64,000 nt of DNA from Lewinella sp. LCG006 (GCF_040784935.1 NZ_CP160680.1:4124501-4188500), one strand, 5' to 3'. Numbered from the stretch's first letter, positions 8,810 to 18,252 are shown. Notes: generated by a model from the letters alone, not told the origin. Translations and numbers: made by a program.

Positions 8810-9475
8810 TCACCCAATAATCCCCAGGTCACGCCCCTTGTCGATGGCGGCGATTTTGTTGTGGACTTGTAGCTTGCGGTAGATATTTTCGATGTGTTTG
8901 CGGATAGTACCTTCGCTGAGGTGCAGGTTGGCGGCAATCTCACGGTAGCGCAGACCTAGGCTCAGGTGTTCGAGGATTTCCTGCTCGCGAAGACTCAGGT
9001 CGGTAGTTGTTGTCGTAGTCGTGGGGGTAAGAGGAGTGGGTGCTTGGCGCAATAACAAAAGGGCTCGCCGAGCGACGGAAGGAGACATGGGCGCGCCACC
9101 CGTGAGTGCCTCGCGAATACTGCGGTGAAGCTGCTCGGGTTCGGCATCTTTGAGCAAGTAGCCATCGGCACCAGCGAGGATGGCCTTAAAAATGTGATCA
9201 TCGTCGTCGAAGACGGTGGTCATGATGATTTTTACCTGTGGATGCCGGGCTTTGAGGCGGCTGGTGGTTGCAATACCATCGAGTCGCGGCATTTTGATGT
9301 CCATCAAGACCACATGCGGCAAGGAGGGCAAGCTAGCCAACTGTGTGAGCAACTGCTCTCCATCGAGGGCGTGCCCGGTCACGTAAAAGGTTTCGTCTTG
9401 GGCCAGTTTACTTTTCAGGAGCGTGGCGAGACGAGGAATATCTTCTGCGAGATGAACATGGATAAGCGGTTGCAT
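8810..9475 (-). CDS. NarL/FixJ-type response regulator
   Basis: 221 residues. The receiver domain (1-125) has the acidic pair near residue 11 (AED), phospho-acceptor Asp59 in VVLMDIKMPRLDG, the TT(V) switch near 86 and Lys about 109 in YLLKDAEPEQL. A short low-complexity threonine linker precedes a LuxR-type HTH (about 155-215, LSLREQEILEHLSLGLRYREIAANL). It is the partner of the histidine kinase immediately upstream on the same strand (59 bp apart). Targets are unknown; the gene lies directly upstream of the papain-like protease gene. Confidence 0.92.
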   Translation of the reverse strand: MQPLIHVHLAEDIPRLATLLKSKLAQDETFYVTGHALDGEQLLTQLASLPSLPHVVLMDIKMPRLDGIATTSRLKARHPQVKIIMTTVFDDDDHIFKAILAGADGYLLKDAEPEQLHRSIREALTGGAPMSPSVARRALLLLRQAPTPLTPTTTTTTTDLSLREQEILEHLSLGLRYREIAANLHLSEGTIRKHIENIYRKLQVHNKIAAIDKGRDLGIIG

Positions 9476-9534
9476 GGCGTACGATTATTCTACAACAAAA
9501 CTAGCCATTTTAGCGCGTTTCACAATACGGACAA

Positions 9535-11319
9535 TTACGTATTCTCGGCGGGCATGATCACCTTGATGCTCGTACCATCGGCAGAGGAGGTCATTTGAAA
9601 AGTAGCACCCATCTCTTTGGCTCGTTCCTGCATATTGGGGAGCCCATAGCCAGTAGAAGCACTTTCAGGGTCAAACCCCGATCCGTTGTCGGTAATCTCC
9701 ATGGTGAGGGCAGGTTGCTGGGTGAACCGGAGGGATATTTCATTGGCCTGCCCGTGCCGGATAGCGTTGTTGATGCTTTCCTGGGCAATCCGAAAAAGAT
9801 GTAGTAGATAGGAAGACCGCAGGCGGCTGTCAGCTAATTCCGGCGACCAGAACAAGTGCAGGGTGCAGGTGTCGGAAAGGCGGCTGGCGTAGCCGCGTAG
9901 TCGCACGGCCAAGCCGGGGATGGTATCTTCCTCGGCTCGGATAGCCCAAATGGTTTCGCGCAATTCAGACATCACCTTACGAGTATCCTGGCGAATTTCT
10001 TCCAGTGCTGCCTGTTGAACAGGAGTAGGGCTCTGTTGCGCCTGCTGCCCCAGGGCCTCCCCAATGAGGGTGAGCTCGGCCCCCAGGTGATCATGGAGGT
10101 CGCGGGAAATACGTAGGCGGTCTTCCCGTAAACGGTTGTCGCTTTCCGAGCGGAGGAGTTGTTCCCGGAGCTGGTTGGCCTGCCTTGTTTGTTGCTGACG
10201 ATAGTAAACAAAGATGAGGGAGATGGCCAGAAGGATACTGCTGAGCCCCAGCAAAATAACGGCCGAGGTACGTTGCCGGACGCGCAGTTTTTCACGCGTC
10301 AGCGCTTCTTCGCGTTGTACGGCGGCGTATTTTTCTTGCATTTCGGCGATCTGTGCCGTCCTTTCTCCATTGAAGAGGCTGTCTTGAAGATTGTGTGCCT
10401 GCTGCTGCCAGTGAAGGGCATCCTGGTATTGGCCCAACTGGGAATAAGCCGTAGTAAGTTGTAGCATGGTATGGCGGCTAAGGTCATCGAAGGCCAGTGC
10501 CCTGCTTTTTTGTAAGCTTTCCTTGAAGGGTAAAATAGCCTCTTGGGGCTTGCCCGCCAGGAGCAGGATTTCGCCCAGGTTATTGATATTGACCGCAACC
10601 CCTTGCCGGTCGTTGATAGATTGTCGGATCGTTGTCGATTGCTGAAGAAAGTCGACGGCTTCCTCGAATTGCTGGCGTTCGGTAGCTACCGTGGCAAGGT
10701 TGGCAAGTACGTAGCCAAGGCCAATGCTGTCGCGAATGCTTTGTCGCAAGCGCCATACTATTTTAAAGAGACTGTCGGCGGGATCGAGTTGGCCGCGGCG
10801 CAGGTGCAACAACCCACGATTATCGAGGGAAGTGATGAAGCAAATACTATCATGGGCCTGCCCACACAGTTGAAAAGCTTGGTCGAGGTAACTGAAGGCT
10901 TTTTCCGGTTGTTGGTTTTTAGAGGCGAAGATGGCCAACTCGTTGAGTACCCTCCCCTGGCCGCTGGCGTCATTGAGGCGCTTGTAGGCATCCAACGATC
11001 GTTGGTAATAGTCGAGGGACGCTTCGTAATTGCCTTGGGAATAAGAGACGATACCCAGGTTTTTGAGGGTGGCGGCTGCCAGGGTATCGTAGCCCGCCTT
11101 TTCACAGATGGCTAATGCCCGCTCCCCGAGTGCTTCAGCCTCGTCGAAGTCTTTGCTATATAGTTGGTACCATTGTTCATTGACGCGTTCGACCAGCTCT
11201 CGGTCAGAGAGCTGGTCGAAGTGCAGGAATAAACTATCTGTAGGTTGGCCCCACAAGCAGCCCACACCAGCGAGCAATATTCCTAAGCAAAAAAATCGGA
11301 GATCCACCGTGTTTTTCAT
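9535..11319 (-). CDS. TPR sensor histidine kinase (HisKA_3/NarX type)
   Basis: 594 residues. Signal sequence (1-25), then tetratricopeptide repeats over about 55-320 (repeated LGIVSYSQGNYEASLDYYQRS-like units), a coiled linker, one membrane helix (about 352-372), then HisKA_3 with phospho-acceptor His409 in RISRDLHDHLGAEL, and an HATPase_c domain with NNAIRHG and DNGSGF. The arrangement places the TPR region in the periplasm and the kinase in the cytoplasm, standard for Bacteroidota LuxR-linked kinases. The next gene encodes its cognate response regulator. The ligand is unknown. Confidence 0.9.
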   Translation of the reverse strand: MKNTVDLRFFCLGILLAGVGCLWGQPTDSLFLHFDQLSDRELVERVNEQWYQLYSKDFDEAEALGERALAICEKAGYDTLAAATLKNLGIVSYSQGNYEASLDYYQRSLDAYKRLNDASGQGRVLNELAIFASKNQQPEKAFSYLDQAFQLCGQAHDSICFITSLDNRGLLHLRRGQLDPADSLFKIVWRLRQSIRDSIGLGYVLANLATVATERQQFEEAVDFLQQSTTIRQSINDRQGVAVNINNLGEILLLAGKPQEAILPFKESLQKSRALAFDDLSRHTMLQLTTAYSQLGQYQDALHWQQQAHNLQDSLFNGERTAQIAEMQEKYAAVQREEALTREKLRVRQRTSAVILLGLSSILLAISLIFVYYRQQQTRQANQLREQLLRSESDNRLREDRLRISRDLHDHLGAELTLIGEALGQQAQQSPTPVQQAALEEIRQDTRKVMSELRETIWAIRAEEDTIPGLAVRLRGYASRLSDTCTLHLFWSPELADSRLRSSYLLHLFRIAQESINNAIRHGQANEISLRFTQQPALTMEITDNGSGFDPESASTGYGLPNMQERAKEMGATFQMTSSADGTSIKVIMPAENT

Positions 11320-11377
11320 CGTCGGAAGTTACAATCTTCCGCGGGATTATTTAAAAAAATGTCCCGATGAAACAAGG

Positions 11378-12523
11378 CTACACATTGCGAAACGCTTCCT
11401 CCAAATCAGCGATCAGGTCGTCTACATCTTCTATTCCTATGCTGAGGCGAATGAGGCTGTCGGTAAGGCCTACCTTGAGGCGCTCGGCTTTCGGTATCGA
11501 AGCGTGGGTCATACTAGCGGGATGCCCAATAAGGCTTTCAACACCACCCAGGCTTTCGGCCAGGGTAAAATACCGGGTGTTGGCCAGCACTTTATTGGCG
11601 GTTTCAAAGGTACCCTTGGGGAAATCAAACGAAACCATGCCCCCGAAGTCTTTCATCTGCCGCTTGGCGAGTTCGTGCTGGGGGTGGTCTTTCAGGCCAG
11701 GGTAGTACACCTTACCTACCTTGGGATGAGCCACCAGGTATTTGGCTATTTTCCGAGCATTCTTGCACGAACGCTCTACCCGTAAATGCAGTGTTTTTAT
11801 ACCCCGCAACATCAGGAAACAATCTTGTGGGCCAGGTACTGCACCAACGGCATTTTGTAAAAAATACAACTGCTCGGCAATTTTGTCCTTGTTCACAATC
11901 ACCGCACCCATCACCACATCGCTATGGCCACCAAGGTATTTGGTTGCCGAGTGGAGAACGATATCCGCACCCATGTCCAGTGGATTTTGTAGCACCGGGC
12001 TGGCAAAAGTGTTATCTACACAAGTCATGATCCCCTTGACTTTGGCAATGGCCGTCACGGTTTCAATGTCTACCAGCTTCAGCATGGGGTTGGTAGGCGT
12101 TTCAATCCAGATGAGCTTGGTATTTTTGTTGATCTGCTTTTGGAGTTTATCCATGTTGGCCAGATCAACAAAGTGTGCTTTGATGCCGTAGCGCTGGTGT
12201 ACTTTCACCATTTGTCGGTAAGATCCGCCGTACAAATCACTCGTAGCAATGATTTCATCACCAGGTTCCAAAAGTCGCATCACAGCATCCATCGCAGCCA
12301 GTCCACTGCTAAAAGCTATGGCGTGCTTACCGTTCTCCAGACGAGCCAGGTTGCGCTCCAAGGCCGAGCGGGTAGGGTTCTGGGTACGGGCGTACTCAAA
12401 GCCTTTGTGCTTGCCGGGCTCTTCCTGTGCGTAGGTAGAAGTTTGGTAAATAGGAGTCATCACTGCCCCTGTGGCAGGATCAGGAGAAAGACCAGCGTGA
12501 ATGCACTTCGTTCCGAATTTCAT
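11378..12523 (-). CDS. Cystathionine gamma-synthase/gamma-lyase family PLP enzyme
   Basis: 381 residues of the Cys/Met metabolism PLP family. The PLP lysine is Lys195 in HSATKYLGGHSD. Other family marks are the substrate-phosphate loop FSSGLAAMDA at 71-80, the Tyr in LYGGSYRQM, the Asp in CVDNTFASP and the C-terminal SLGGVESLIGHPASMTHA. It catalyses gamma-replacement or gamma-elimination on homoserine esters or cystathionine in methionine/cysteine metabolism. Synthase (metB) and lyase members are hard to separate by sequence, so no symbol is given. It stands alone; the 787 bp upstream is gene-free. Confidence 0.88.
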   Translation of the reverse strand: MKFGTKCIHAGLSPDPATGAVMTPIYQTSTYAQEEPGKHKGFEYARTQNPTRSALERNLARLENGKHAIAFSSGLAAMDAVMRLLEPGDEIIATSDLYGGSYRQMVKVHQRYGIKAHFVDLANMDKLQKQINKNTKLIWIETPTNPMLKLVDIETVTAIAKVKGIMTCVDNTFASPVLQNPLDMGADIVLHSATKYLGGHSDVVMGAVIVNKDKIAEQLYFLQNAVGAVPGPQDCFLMLRGIKTLHLRVERSCKNARKIAKYLVAHPKVGKVYYPGLKDHPQHELAKRQMKDFGGMVSFDFPKGTFETANKVLANTRYFTLAESLGGVESLIGHPASMTHASIPKAERLKVGLTDSLIRLSIGIEDVDDLIADLEEAFRNV

Positions 12524-12880
12524 CTTGCGGATAGGTTCTAATGGTTAGGAATCTTGCAATGAGGCCGCAAAGGTAAGGGGATTGGATTAGATTTTTAATG
12601 AGAAGTTGGATAAGTTTACATTGCTATGAGGTAATGTGAGCCTTCGTCTTTATTAGGGGCCATGCCTTCTACCGTCCCTACCTTTCTAGTCGGGACGGGA
12701 GAAGGCACCGGGCTATCTGCTCTTTCCGCTCCATAGAATCGGGTTTCAAACCCAATTCTATGGAGCGAAACCGCGTCTATCCCTTGTCCACGGTTCGTCC
12801 CGGGTTCCGTACTTTGACCTCTGGCCTGCGCACTTCCGTCGTGTCAATGCATGAATGTATTTATACGAATGGGCTTCCAC
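12524..12880. other. Gene-free region with strong hairpin at 12727-12765
   Basis: No coding region supported. Positions 12727-12765 form a long stem: GCTCCATAGAAT pairs with ATTCTATGGAGC, and GGGTTT pairs with AAACCC across a two-base loop. A weaker stem (CGTCCC with GGGACG) lies just before it, near 12674-12700. There is no clear T-run on either side. The 12524-12600 part should hold the promoter of the trans-sulfuration gene. Confidence 0.45.
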
Positions 12881-13275
12881 CTGATCGTACCAATACGATC
12901 ATACGATTAGCATCAAAGTCGGATCCCGATAGATCTATCGGGAGGAGGTCAGAGGTCGGAAGTAGTGGGACACACAAGGACCAAGAGGAGAGCAATCCAC
13001 TAGGTAAACCTAATACTTCCGACTTCCCACTTCCGACTTCCGACTTCCGATTTAGCCCCTGCCTGATCGTACCAATACGATCATACGATTAGCATCAAAG
13101 TCGGATCCCGATAGCTCTATATGGAGGAGGTCAGAGGTCGGAAGTAGTCGGACACACGAATACCAGGAGAAGAGCAAGCCACTAGGTAAACCTAATACTT
13201 CCGACTTCCGACTCCCCACTTCCGACTTCCGATTTAGCCCCTGCCTGATCGTACCAATACGATCATACGATTGAG
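12881..13275. repeat. 182-bp tandem repeat, about 2.2 copies
   Basis: The unit beginning CTGATCGTACCAATACGATC starts at 12881, 13063 and 13245, an exact 182-bp period. The first two copies are complete and differ by scattered substitutions; the third is truncated after about 30 bp. Each unit contains internal short repeats of the TTCCGAC type and the palindrome-like CGTACCAATACG/CGATCATACGAT. No open frame spans the period in a protein-like way. It lies downstream of the DUF4832 gene (its stop is at 13311). Spacing and unit length rule out CRISPR. Confidence 0.85.
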
Positions 13276-13310
13276 CATCTCCCCCTCTGTGAAAAACGCA
13301 ATCTCCCCCT

Positions 13311-15365
13311 TTACTCCACCACTACGCTGACAAGCTCTTGGTGTTCCGCATCGCTACAGCGGACGAAATACAAACCAGGCGCCAAGTTCAGGCTCAAGGG
13401 TAAGCGCGTTTCCTCAAAATTGTGGTTTTGCCGCCAAACTCGCTGCCCTTTACTATCAAAAATTTCTACCAGGGCAAGCTGTAATTGGGTACTCTCAAGA
13501 TAAAAAATACCGTTGCTAGGGTTAGGAAATACGGTTAGTTTGGCAATAGGGGCAGGTGTGTTTACCGAGCGAATAACGGAATAACTATAGCGGCCATCCC
13601 AATCTATTTGCTTGAGGCGATAGAAATAGTTTGGTTCATAAAAAGGGCCGTGATCGGTATATTGATAATTGCCACCATTGGTCAAGTCGCTGTCTACCCA
13701 GCCGATGGTCGCGAAATCTTGGCCGTTGGTGCTGCGTTCTACCTGAAAACCCCGGTTGCTGTCTTCTTCTCCCACTTTCCAATAGAGCCTACTGGTTTTG
13801 TCGGTAGCTAAAGCGCTAAAGTTGAGCCAGGTAACGGGTAAGGGCGATAGGCTACTAAAGGTCGTGGAACCCGCACAAGCTGATCCTGCCGCAGTATTGT
13901 TTACCGTAATGGTATGCCCAAGTTGATTAAAACCAGTGCTGCTTTCCCACACATCGTCGGAGTTTGGGAGGATATTCGCAAGACGGATAGAATAGTCTGG
14001 GTTTCCGTAAAGGGTGGGTTCGGGATCAGGTAAATGGAGCAAGAGTTCATATTGTCCCAATGGCATATCGGCTGGTAAGCAAAAAGTCTGATCCAGATTG
14101 GTGGTCGTTCCGGGCTGCCATTGCTGGGGATTACTACTGGGAGCTGCATAATACCGATCGCTAGTAGCCGTATTAAGCAAAATGTACTCCACCCCGCGAG
14201 GATTGTAGGGAGCGGCATAACCTTCATTCGTGACACTCAGGTTGAGTGTTATCTGCTGACCAGGTTGTGCTTCTGCCGGGAAATTGCCTGATTGCAGCAC
14301 AAAACGATAGCCCAATTTTCGTTTGATTTCGTCCAGGCAAACGCCTGTCCATTGGTTGTTGACGGCGGCGTTGTTGTAATCAGAATTGAGGAAAGAATAA
14401 TGGAAAAGCGCCAGATCGGTATCTGCGCGGCCGCCATCGGCACTGCATTGCTCATCGCCAGCGATATCTACATTGGCCGCACAGGTTTCTCCCCCCACTA
14501 CGACCGCCTGTGAATCCTGAGCTTTATACGTCCTCAAGTCCGTCACCATGGTGGCGTGGGCCGCTGACCATTGATCGTAATTGGTAAAAGTGCCAAAATC
14601 TGTATTACTGGCTAAAAAACAGTCATTATGAAACCCGATCCTGCCCCCGCTTGGGGCACTGTTGGTGGGAGCGGTATTACCGTAGACAAACTTTTGTTTT
14701 TGTTGTGGATAGCGCACCTGAATCATCCTGTTTTGAGGAAGAGCAGCCAGCAGGGCGGTGATGATCTCCGCACGATCATCCCAATTTTGAGCATCCAGAT
14801 AGCCTGCTCCTGCTCCGGAAGCATCACCAAAGTAATCGGTGTAGTAACCCTCGCCGTAAATGCCAATAAAACCCAATTGAACAGTCGCGATAATATCTGT
14901 ATTGCTGGAAAGCAAGGGTGCCAACTGGGCAATATGACCAAGTATCCTGGTTTTGCTGGCATCACCATAAGAGGGCATTTCAGTATAATCATTGGTGTAG
15001 GAAAAGCGCACAATCAGTTTTGCGCCAGCATTACGAACGGTATTGAAGTCCGTCTGCATATCGTCCAGAAAGGTTGCGGAGATAGGCGCATCCACAAAGT
15101 CCGTGAGCATAAAATACCGATAGACCAAAGTGCTATGCACCTGGTAATTGCCATTCCAGGGGGTAAACTCGTTTCGCAAACCGGCAATACCACCTTCATC
15201 GAGGAGCCCATCGTCGGAATTGGTCGGATAATAGAAACCCCGCTCCGGATTGGGAAAGTCAAGGGACGAGCTGGTGTAAGTGACAGTGGTTTGCGCTGCG
15301 AGGGAAAAGGCGAAAAAAAGGCAGCTCAAAAAAAAGGTCGATTTTTTATAGTGTATTGAGGCCAT
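13311..15365 (-). CDS. DUF4874/DUF4832 secreted protein with type IX sorting tail
   Basis: 684 residues. Signal peptide 1-24 (FFLSCLFFAFSLAAQ). The next part begins YTSSSLDFPNPERGFYYPT, typical of DUF4874, and continues with RIGFHNDCFLASNTDFGTF, typical of DUF4832; these pair in putative glycan-active secreted proteins with a TIM-barrel-like core. A fibronectin-like spacer precedes a C-terminal por-secretion tail (about 610-684, VFPNPSNGIFYLES ... LAPGLYFVR), which marks export by the type IX system and cell-surface attachment. The substrate is unknown. Monocistronic. Confidence 0.82.
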   Translation of the reverse strand: MASIHYKKSTFFLSCLFFAFSLAAQTTVTYTSSSLDFPNPERGFYYPTNSDDGLLDEGGIAGLRNEFTPWNGNYQVHSTLVYRYFMLTDFVDAPISATFLDDMQTDFNTVRNAGAKLIVRFSYTNDYTEMPSYGDASKTRILGHIAQLAPLLSSNTDIIATVQLGFIGIYGEGYYTDYFGDASGAGAGYLDAQNWDDRAEIITALLAALPQNRMIQVRYPQQKQKFVYGNTAPTNSAPSGGRIGFHNDCFLASNTDFGTFTNYDQWSAAHATMVTDLRTYKAQDSQAVVVGGETCAANVDIAGDEQCSADGGRADTDLALFHYSFLNSDYNNAAVNNQWTGVCLDEIKRKLGYRFVLQSGNFPAEAQPGQQITLNLSVTNEGYAAPYNPRGVEYILLNTATSDRYYAAPSSNPQQWQPGTTTNLDQTFCLPADMPLGQYELLLHLPDPEPTLYGNPDYSIRLANILPNSDDVWESSTGFNQLGHTITVNNTAAGSACAGSTTFSSLSPLPVTWLNFSALATDKTSRLYWKVGEEDSNRGFQVERSTNGQDFATIGWVDSDLTNGGNYQYTDHGPFYEPNYFYRLKQIDWDGRYSYSVIRSVNTPAPIAKLTVFPNPSNGIFYLESTQLQLALVEIFDSKGQRVWRQNHNFEETRLPLSLNLAPGLYFVRCSDAEHQELVSVVVE

Positions 15366-15413
15366 TTTGGAAGAGGTTCAGGTATAATCAATATTGTGAT
15401 GGGAGCCCATCTT

Positions 15414-15460
15414 ACAAAAAAAACAGGTAAAGATGCCATTTATTGCTTCTCTACCTGTTT
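15414..15460 (-). terminator. Rho-independent terminator after the split transketolase genes
   Basis: On the minus strand AAACAGGTA (15460-15452) pairs with TACCTGTTT (15429-15421) and is followed directly by a run of T (read from A-rich 15414-15424 on plus). It lies about 40 bp after the stop of the transketolase C-terminal subunit gene. Confidence 0.75.
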
Positions 15461-15500
15461 CATGGATTTGGAATCGCGACGCGTCGTGTCTCCACACATC

Positions 15501-16454
15501 TTATTTCCGCGCAAGTGCACGCTTGGCCGCCTTCACCACATCGGCTACACTGAGACCATATTTGTCTAGCAATTCGGCTGGCGTACCGCTTTCGCCGAAG
15601 GAATCATTGACGGCCACGAATTCCTGCGGAACAGGGTGCTTGCTCGTCAGTACCTGAGCAATAGCGTCACCGAGGCCACCCATGCGGTTGTGTTCTTCAC
15701 AACTGACGGCACAGCCTGTTTTTTTGACTGATGCTAAGATGGCTTCTTCATCCAGTGGTTTGATGGTATGGATGTTGATTAAGTCAACGCTGATACCTTC
15801 TTTGGCCAGTTCCTTAGCCGCTTCAACGGCCTGCCAAACCATGTGCCCTGTAGCGAAGATGGAGATGTCCGAACCTTCGGCCATGTGCAAGGCTTTGCCA
15901 ATTTCAAAAGGCATATTTTCGGTAAACATCGGCCAACTAGGGCGACCAAAACGCAGGTACACGGGGCCGTGATGATCCGCAATAGCCATCGTTGCTGCTT
16001 TGGTCTGGTGGTAGTCACAAGGATTGATCACCGTCATTCCGGGCAGCATACGCATCATCCCAATGTCTTCCAGTATCTGATGGGTAGCACCATCTTCCCC
16101 CAAAGTAAGACCCGCATGGCTAGCACAAATCTTGACATTCTTGTGGCTGTAAGCTATCGACTGACGAATCTGATCGTAAACCCGACCCGTTGAGAAGTTG
16201 GCAAAAGTGGTGGTGTAAGGAATCTTACCACCGTTGGCCAAACCAGCGGCAATACACATCATATTAGCCTCTGCAATACCTACCTGGAAATACCGCTCGG
16301 GGTGATCAGCGATGAAGTTTTCAATTTTTAAAGATCCCGCCAAGTCCGCAGTCAGGACGACGAGTTGTTCGTTGTCGCCAGAAATGGCATCAATACCGGC
16401 ACCAAACCCATCTCGGGTTGCTTTTTTACCGGTGCTTACTATATTATCGAGCAT
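15501..16454 (-). CDS. Transketolase, C-terminal subunit
   Basis: 317 residues covering the pyrimidine-binding and C-terminal domains of transketolase. LTADLAGSLKIENF near residue 35 and AEANMMCIAAGLANGGKIPY give the cofactor-pyrimidine glutamate region; HAGLTLGEDGATHQILEDIGMMR is the classical TK pyrimidine-domain motif. It pairs with the separately encoded N-terminal half just upstream (54 bp apart) to make a heteromeric two-carbon transferase of the non-oxidative pentose phosphate pathway. Cytoplasmic. Confidence 0.93.
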   Translation of the reverse strand: MLDNIVSTGKKATRDGFGAGIDAISGDNEQLVVLTADLAGSLKIENFIADHPERYFQVGIAEANMMCIAAGLANGGKIPYTTTFANFSTGRVYDQIRQSIAYSHKNVKICASHAGLTLGEDGATHQILEDIGMMRMLPGMTVINPCDYHQTKAATMAIADHHGPVYLRFGRPSWPMFTENMPFEIGKALHMAEGSDISIFATGHMVWQAVEAAKELAKEGISVDLINIHTIKPLDEEAILASVKKTGCAVSCEEHNRMGGLGDAIAQVLTSKHPVPQEFVAVNDSFGESGTPAELLDKYGLSVADVVKAAKRALARK

Positions 16455-16508
16455 GATTGTTTGATATTAGGTTTAACGCGCCTGGGCACGTAGTAACTTG
16501 AGCATGAA

Positions 16509-17351
16509 TTAATAGTCCCCTAAGGTTTCTTCCAACTGGGCCATGGCTTTGGCGGTCAGTTCGGCATCCGGTGCTTTTCCGTGCCACTTGTGGGTACCTT
16601 CCATATAATCAACGCCCTTACCCATTTCGGTTTTCATGTCGATAAAGATAGGTTTGCCTTTACCGGCAAGTGCTTTGGCTTTGTTAAGGGTGGCTACTAC
16701 CTCTTCCATGTTGTTGCCGTCCATGCGGAGTACTTCCCAGCCGAAGGCAGCGTATTTTTCTCCCAGATCCCCCATGTCAAGTACCTCGTCGAGGCTACCG
16801 TCGATTTGCTGGTTGTTGCGGTCCACAATGGCAATGAGGTTGTCTACTTTATTGTGTGGTGCAAACATTACTGCTTCCCAAACCTGCCCTTCCTCCTGCT
16901 CACCGTCGCCCATCAGGCAGAAAACAAGCTGAGGGTCCTTGTTGAGTTTTTTAGCAAGTGCGGCCCCGATGGCTACACTGAGGCCTTGTCCTAACGAACC
17001 TGAAGCCGTACGTACACCTGGCAAGCCCTCGTGTGTAGTAGGGTGCCCCTGGAGGCGCGTATTCAGTTTACGAAAAGTAGCCAGTTCTTTTACGGGGAAG
17101 TAGCCACTGCGGGCCAGTACGCTGTACCAAACCGGAGAGATGTGGCCATTAGAAAGATAGAACATATCTTCTTGGTCGCCACTCATGTTGAAGTTGTTGT
17201 TGTGTTTCATTACTTCAAAATAGAGGGCCACAAGGAGGTCGGCACAGCCAAGGGATCCTCCTGGATGCCCGGATTGGGCATCAGCTACCTGCCGGACAAT
17301 GTCGCGTCGCACTTGTGATGCAATCGACTTTAATTCTGCAATGTTTGCCAT
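16509..17351 (-). CDS. Transketolase, N-terminal subunit
   Basis: 280 residues carrying the thiamine-diphosphate-binding domain. GHPGGSLGCADLLVALYF at the start, then GSLGQGLSVAIGAALAKKL and the ThDP/metal motif GDGEQEEGQVWEA...N (GDG-x26-N type, ending IVDRNNQQIDG). The split into two chains matches archaeal and many bacterial TktA/TktB pairs. First gene of the two-gene operon with the C-terminal subunit; a terminator follows the pair at 15.4 kb. Confidence 0.93.
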   Translation of the reverse strand: MANIAELKSIASQVRRDIVRQVADAQSGHPGGSLGCADLLVALYFEVMKHNNNFNMSGDQEDMFYLSNGHISPVWYSVLARSGYFPVKELATFRKLNTRLQGHPTTHEGLPGVRTASGSLGQGLSVAIGAALAKKLNKDPQLVFCLMGDGEQEEGQVWEAVMFAPHNKVDNLIAIVDRNNQQIDGSLDEVLDMGDLGEKYAAFGWEVLRMDGNNMEEVVATLNKAKALAGKGKPIFIDMKTEMGKGVDYMEGTHKWHGKAPDAELTAKAMAQLEETLGDY

Positions 17352-17503
17352 GATAGGAAATTATTTTAGCGGATAAACCACCGTTTTGCGCAATACTCAG
17401 CTACGGCGGATCAGATGGAACGAAGTTACTGCAAAGATTTGGCTGAGAAAAATAAAGTTAGTTTAGGAACTAAAATAAGTATGTGTTTTTCCGAAGCCAA
17501 AAC

Positions 17504-17537
17504 AAAAGGGCAACCCAGTTTCCTGAGTTGCCCTTTT
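17504..17537 (-). terminator. Terminator downstream of the HU gene
   Basis: A perfect 11-bp stem AAAAGGGCAAC / GTTGCCCTTTT (17504-17514 and 17527-17537) with a 12-base loop. On the minus strand the stem ends in four T. It begins about 24 bp past the stop of the HU gene at 17561. The reverse orientation could also serve plus-strand transcripts. Confidence 0.8.
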
Positions 17538-17560
17538 AGTTATAAAACGAACCAGCTGAA

Positions 17561-17833
17561 TTAGTTCAGGGCGTCCGTTAGTTTCTTACCAGCTTTGAAC
17601 TTAGCTAAGCTCTTAGCGCCGATCTGGATAGTTTCACCCGTTTGTGGGTTACGGCCAGAACGTGCAGCACGGTGGCTTACGCTAAAGGTGCCAAACCCGA
17701 TCAAAGTTACAGAGTCGTCATTCTTGAGGGCCTCGGTGATTCCGTCTAATACGGCATTCAGAGCGTCTTCTGCTTGTCCTTTGGTAATGCTCGCTGAGTC
17801 AGCGATCTTGCTAATCAAATCTCCCTTATTCAT
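17561..17833 (-). CDS. HU-family nucleoid protein
   Basis: 90 residues, the standard HU length. MNKGDLISKIADSASITKGQAEDALNAVLDGI forms the N-terminal helices; GFGTFSVSHRAARSGRNPQTGE is the PROSITE-type HU/IHF signature with the DNA-contacting arm (RNPQTG). Binds and bends DNA without strong sequence preference. Carries its own promoter (17868-17897) and terminator (17504-17537), so it is a monocistronic unit. Confidence 0.96.
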   Translation of the reverse strand: MNKGDLISKIADSASITKGQAEDALNAVLDGITEALKNDDSVTLIGFGTFSVSHRAARSGRNPQTGETIQIGAKSLAKFKAGKKLTDALN

Positions 17834-17867
17834 TAATAATAGTTTTGGTTTAGGAAAATTGTGGAGG

Positions 17868-17897
17868 CAAATTTAAGCTTACGTTTGAATTACACAA
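17868..17897 (-). promoter_or_regulatory. Bacteroidota-type promoter for the HU gene
   Basis: On the minus strand TTG (17897-17895) is separated by exactly 19 bases from TAAATTTG (17875-17868). This fits the -33 TTG and -7 TAnnTTTG consensus of the primary sigma factor in this phylum. The -7 box lies 35 bp before the start codon. Confidence 0.65.
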
Positions 17898-18060
17898 CCC
17901 CAAAGCCCTTATTTTCTTGAAAAAAGTGGAAGTTAAGGGTGCTTTTTTTTGGCTTATAATCCTTTTGCGTATACTTTTGGGCTTTACTCGTACTTTTTTA
18001 CGGCTGATTTGCGTTTTAGCAGCACTTCCTTCGCAAGGAATAATCAGTGAAAATAATTTT

Positions 18061-18252
18061 ATGAAACGTCTATTGTATCTGTTTTTGGCCATTTTGCTCA
18101 TTGCGGGAACCAGTTCCCTCCAAAGCTGTAGCCGCAAATCTGGTTGCCCTGCCTATGAAACCACCAAAGTGAAAACCAAGCGCAACGGTAACCTCTCTAA
18201 TCGAAAAGGATCAAGTGAGCTTTTTCCTAAAAAGATGCGTAGAAAGGGGTAA
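18061..18252 (+). CDS. Small conserved lipoprotein-like peptide
   Basis: 63 residues starting at the ATG at 18061, chosen because it gives a clean lipoprotein-like leader (MKRLLYLFLAILLIAGTSSLQSC); the frame is open further upstream but adds an unlikely hydrophobic leader. The mature part is basic and ends KGSSELFPKKMRRKG. Short proteins with a CPAY...GNL..KGSS.LFPKKMRR pattern are widespread in Bacteroidota and uncharacterised. It diverges from HU and faces the oppC gene. Confidence 0.7.
   Translation: MKRLLYLFLAILLIAGTSSLQSCSRKSGCPAYETTKVKTKRNGNLSNRKGSSELFPKKMRRKG

Noticed and set aside
12881-13275. Possible CRISPR array from regularly spaced repeats
   Set aside because: The period is 182 bp and whole units repeat, with no short identical repeats separated by unique spacers and no cas genes nearby.
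14628-15359. 243-codon plus-strand frame opposite the DUF4832 gene
   Set aside because: Shadow frame; the minus-strand gene has a signal peptide, recognised domains and a sorting tail.
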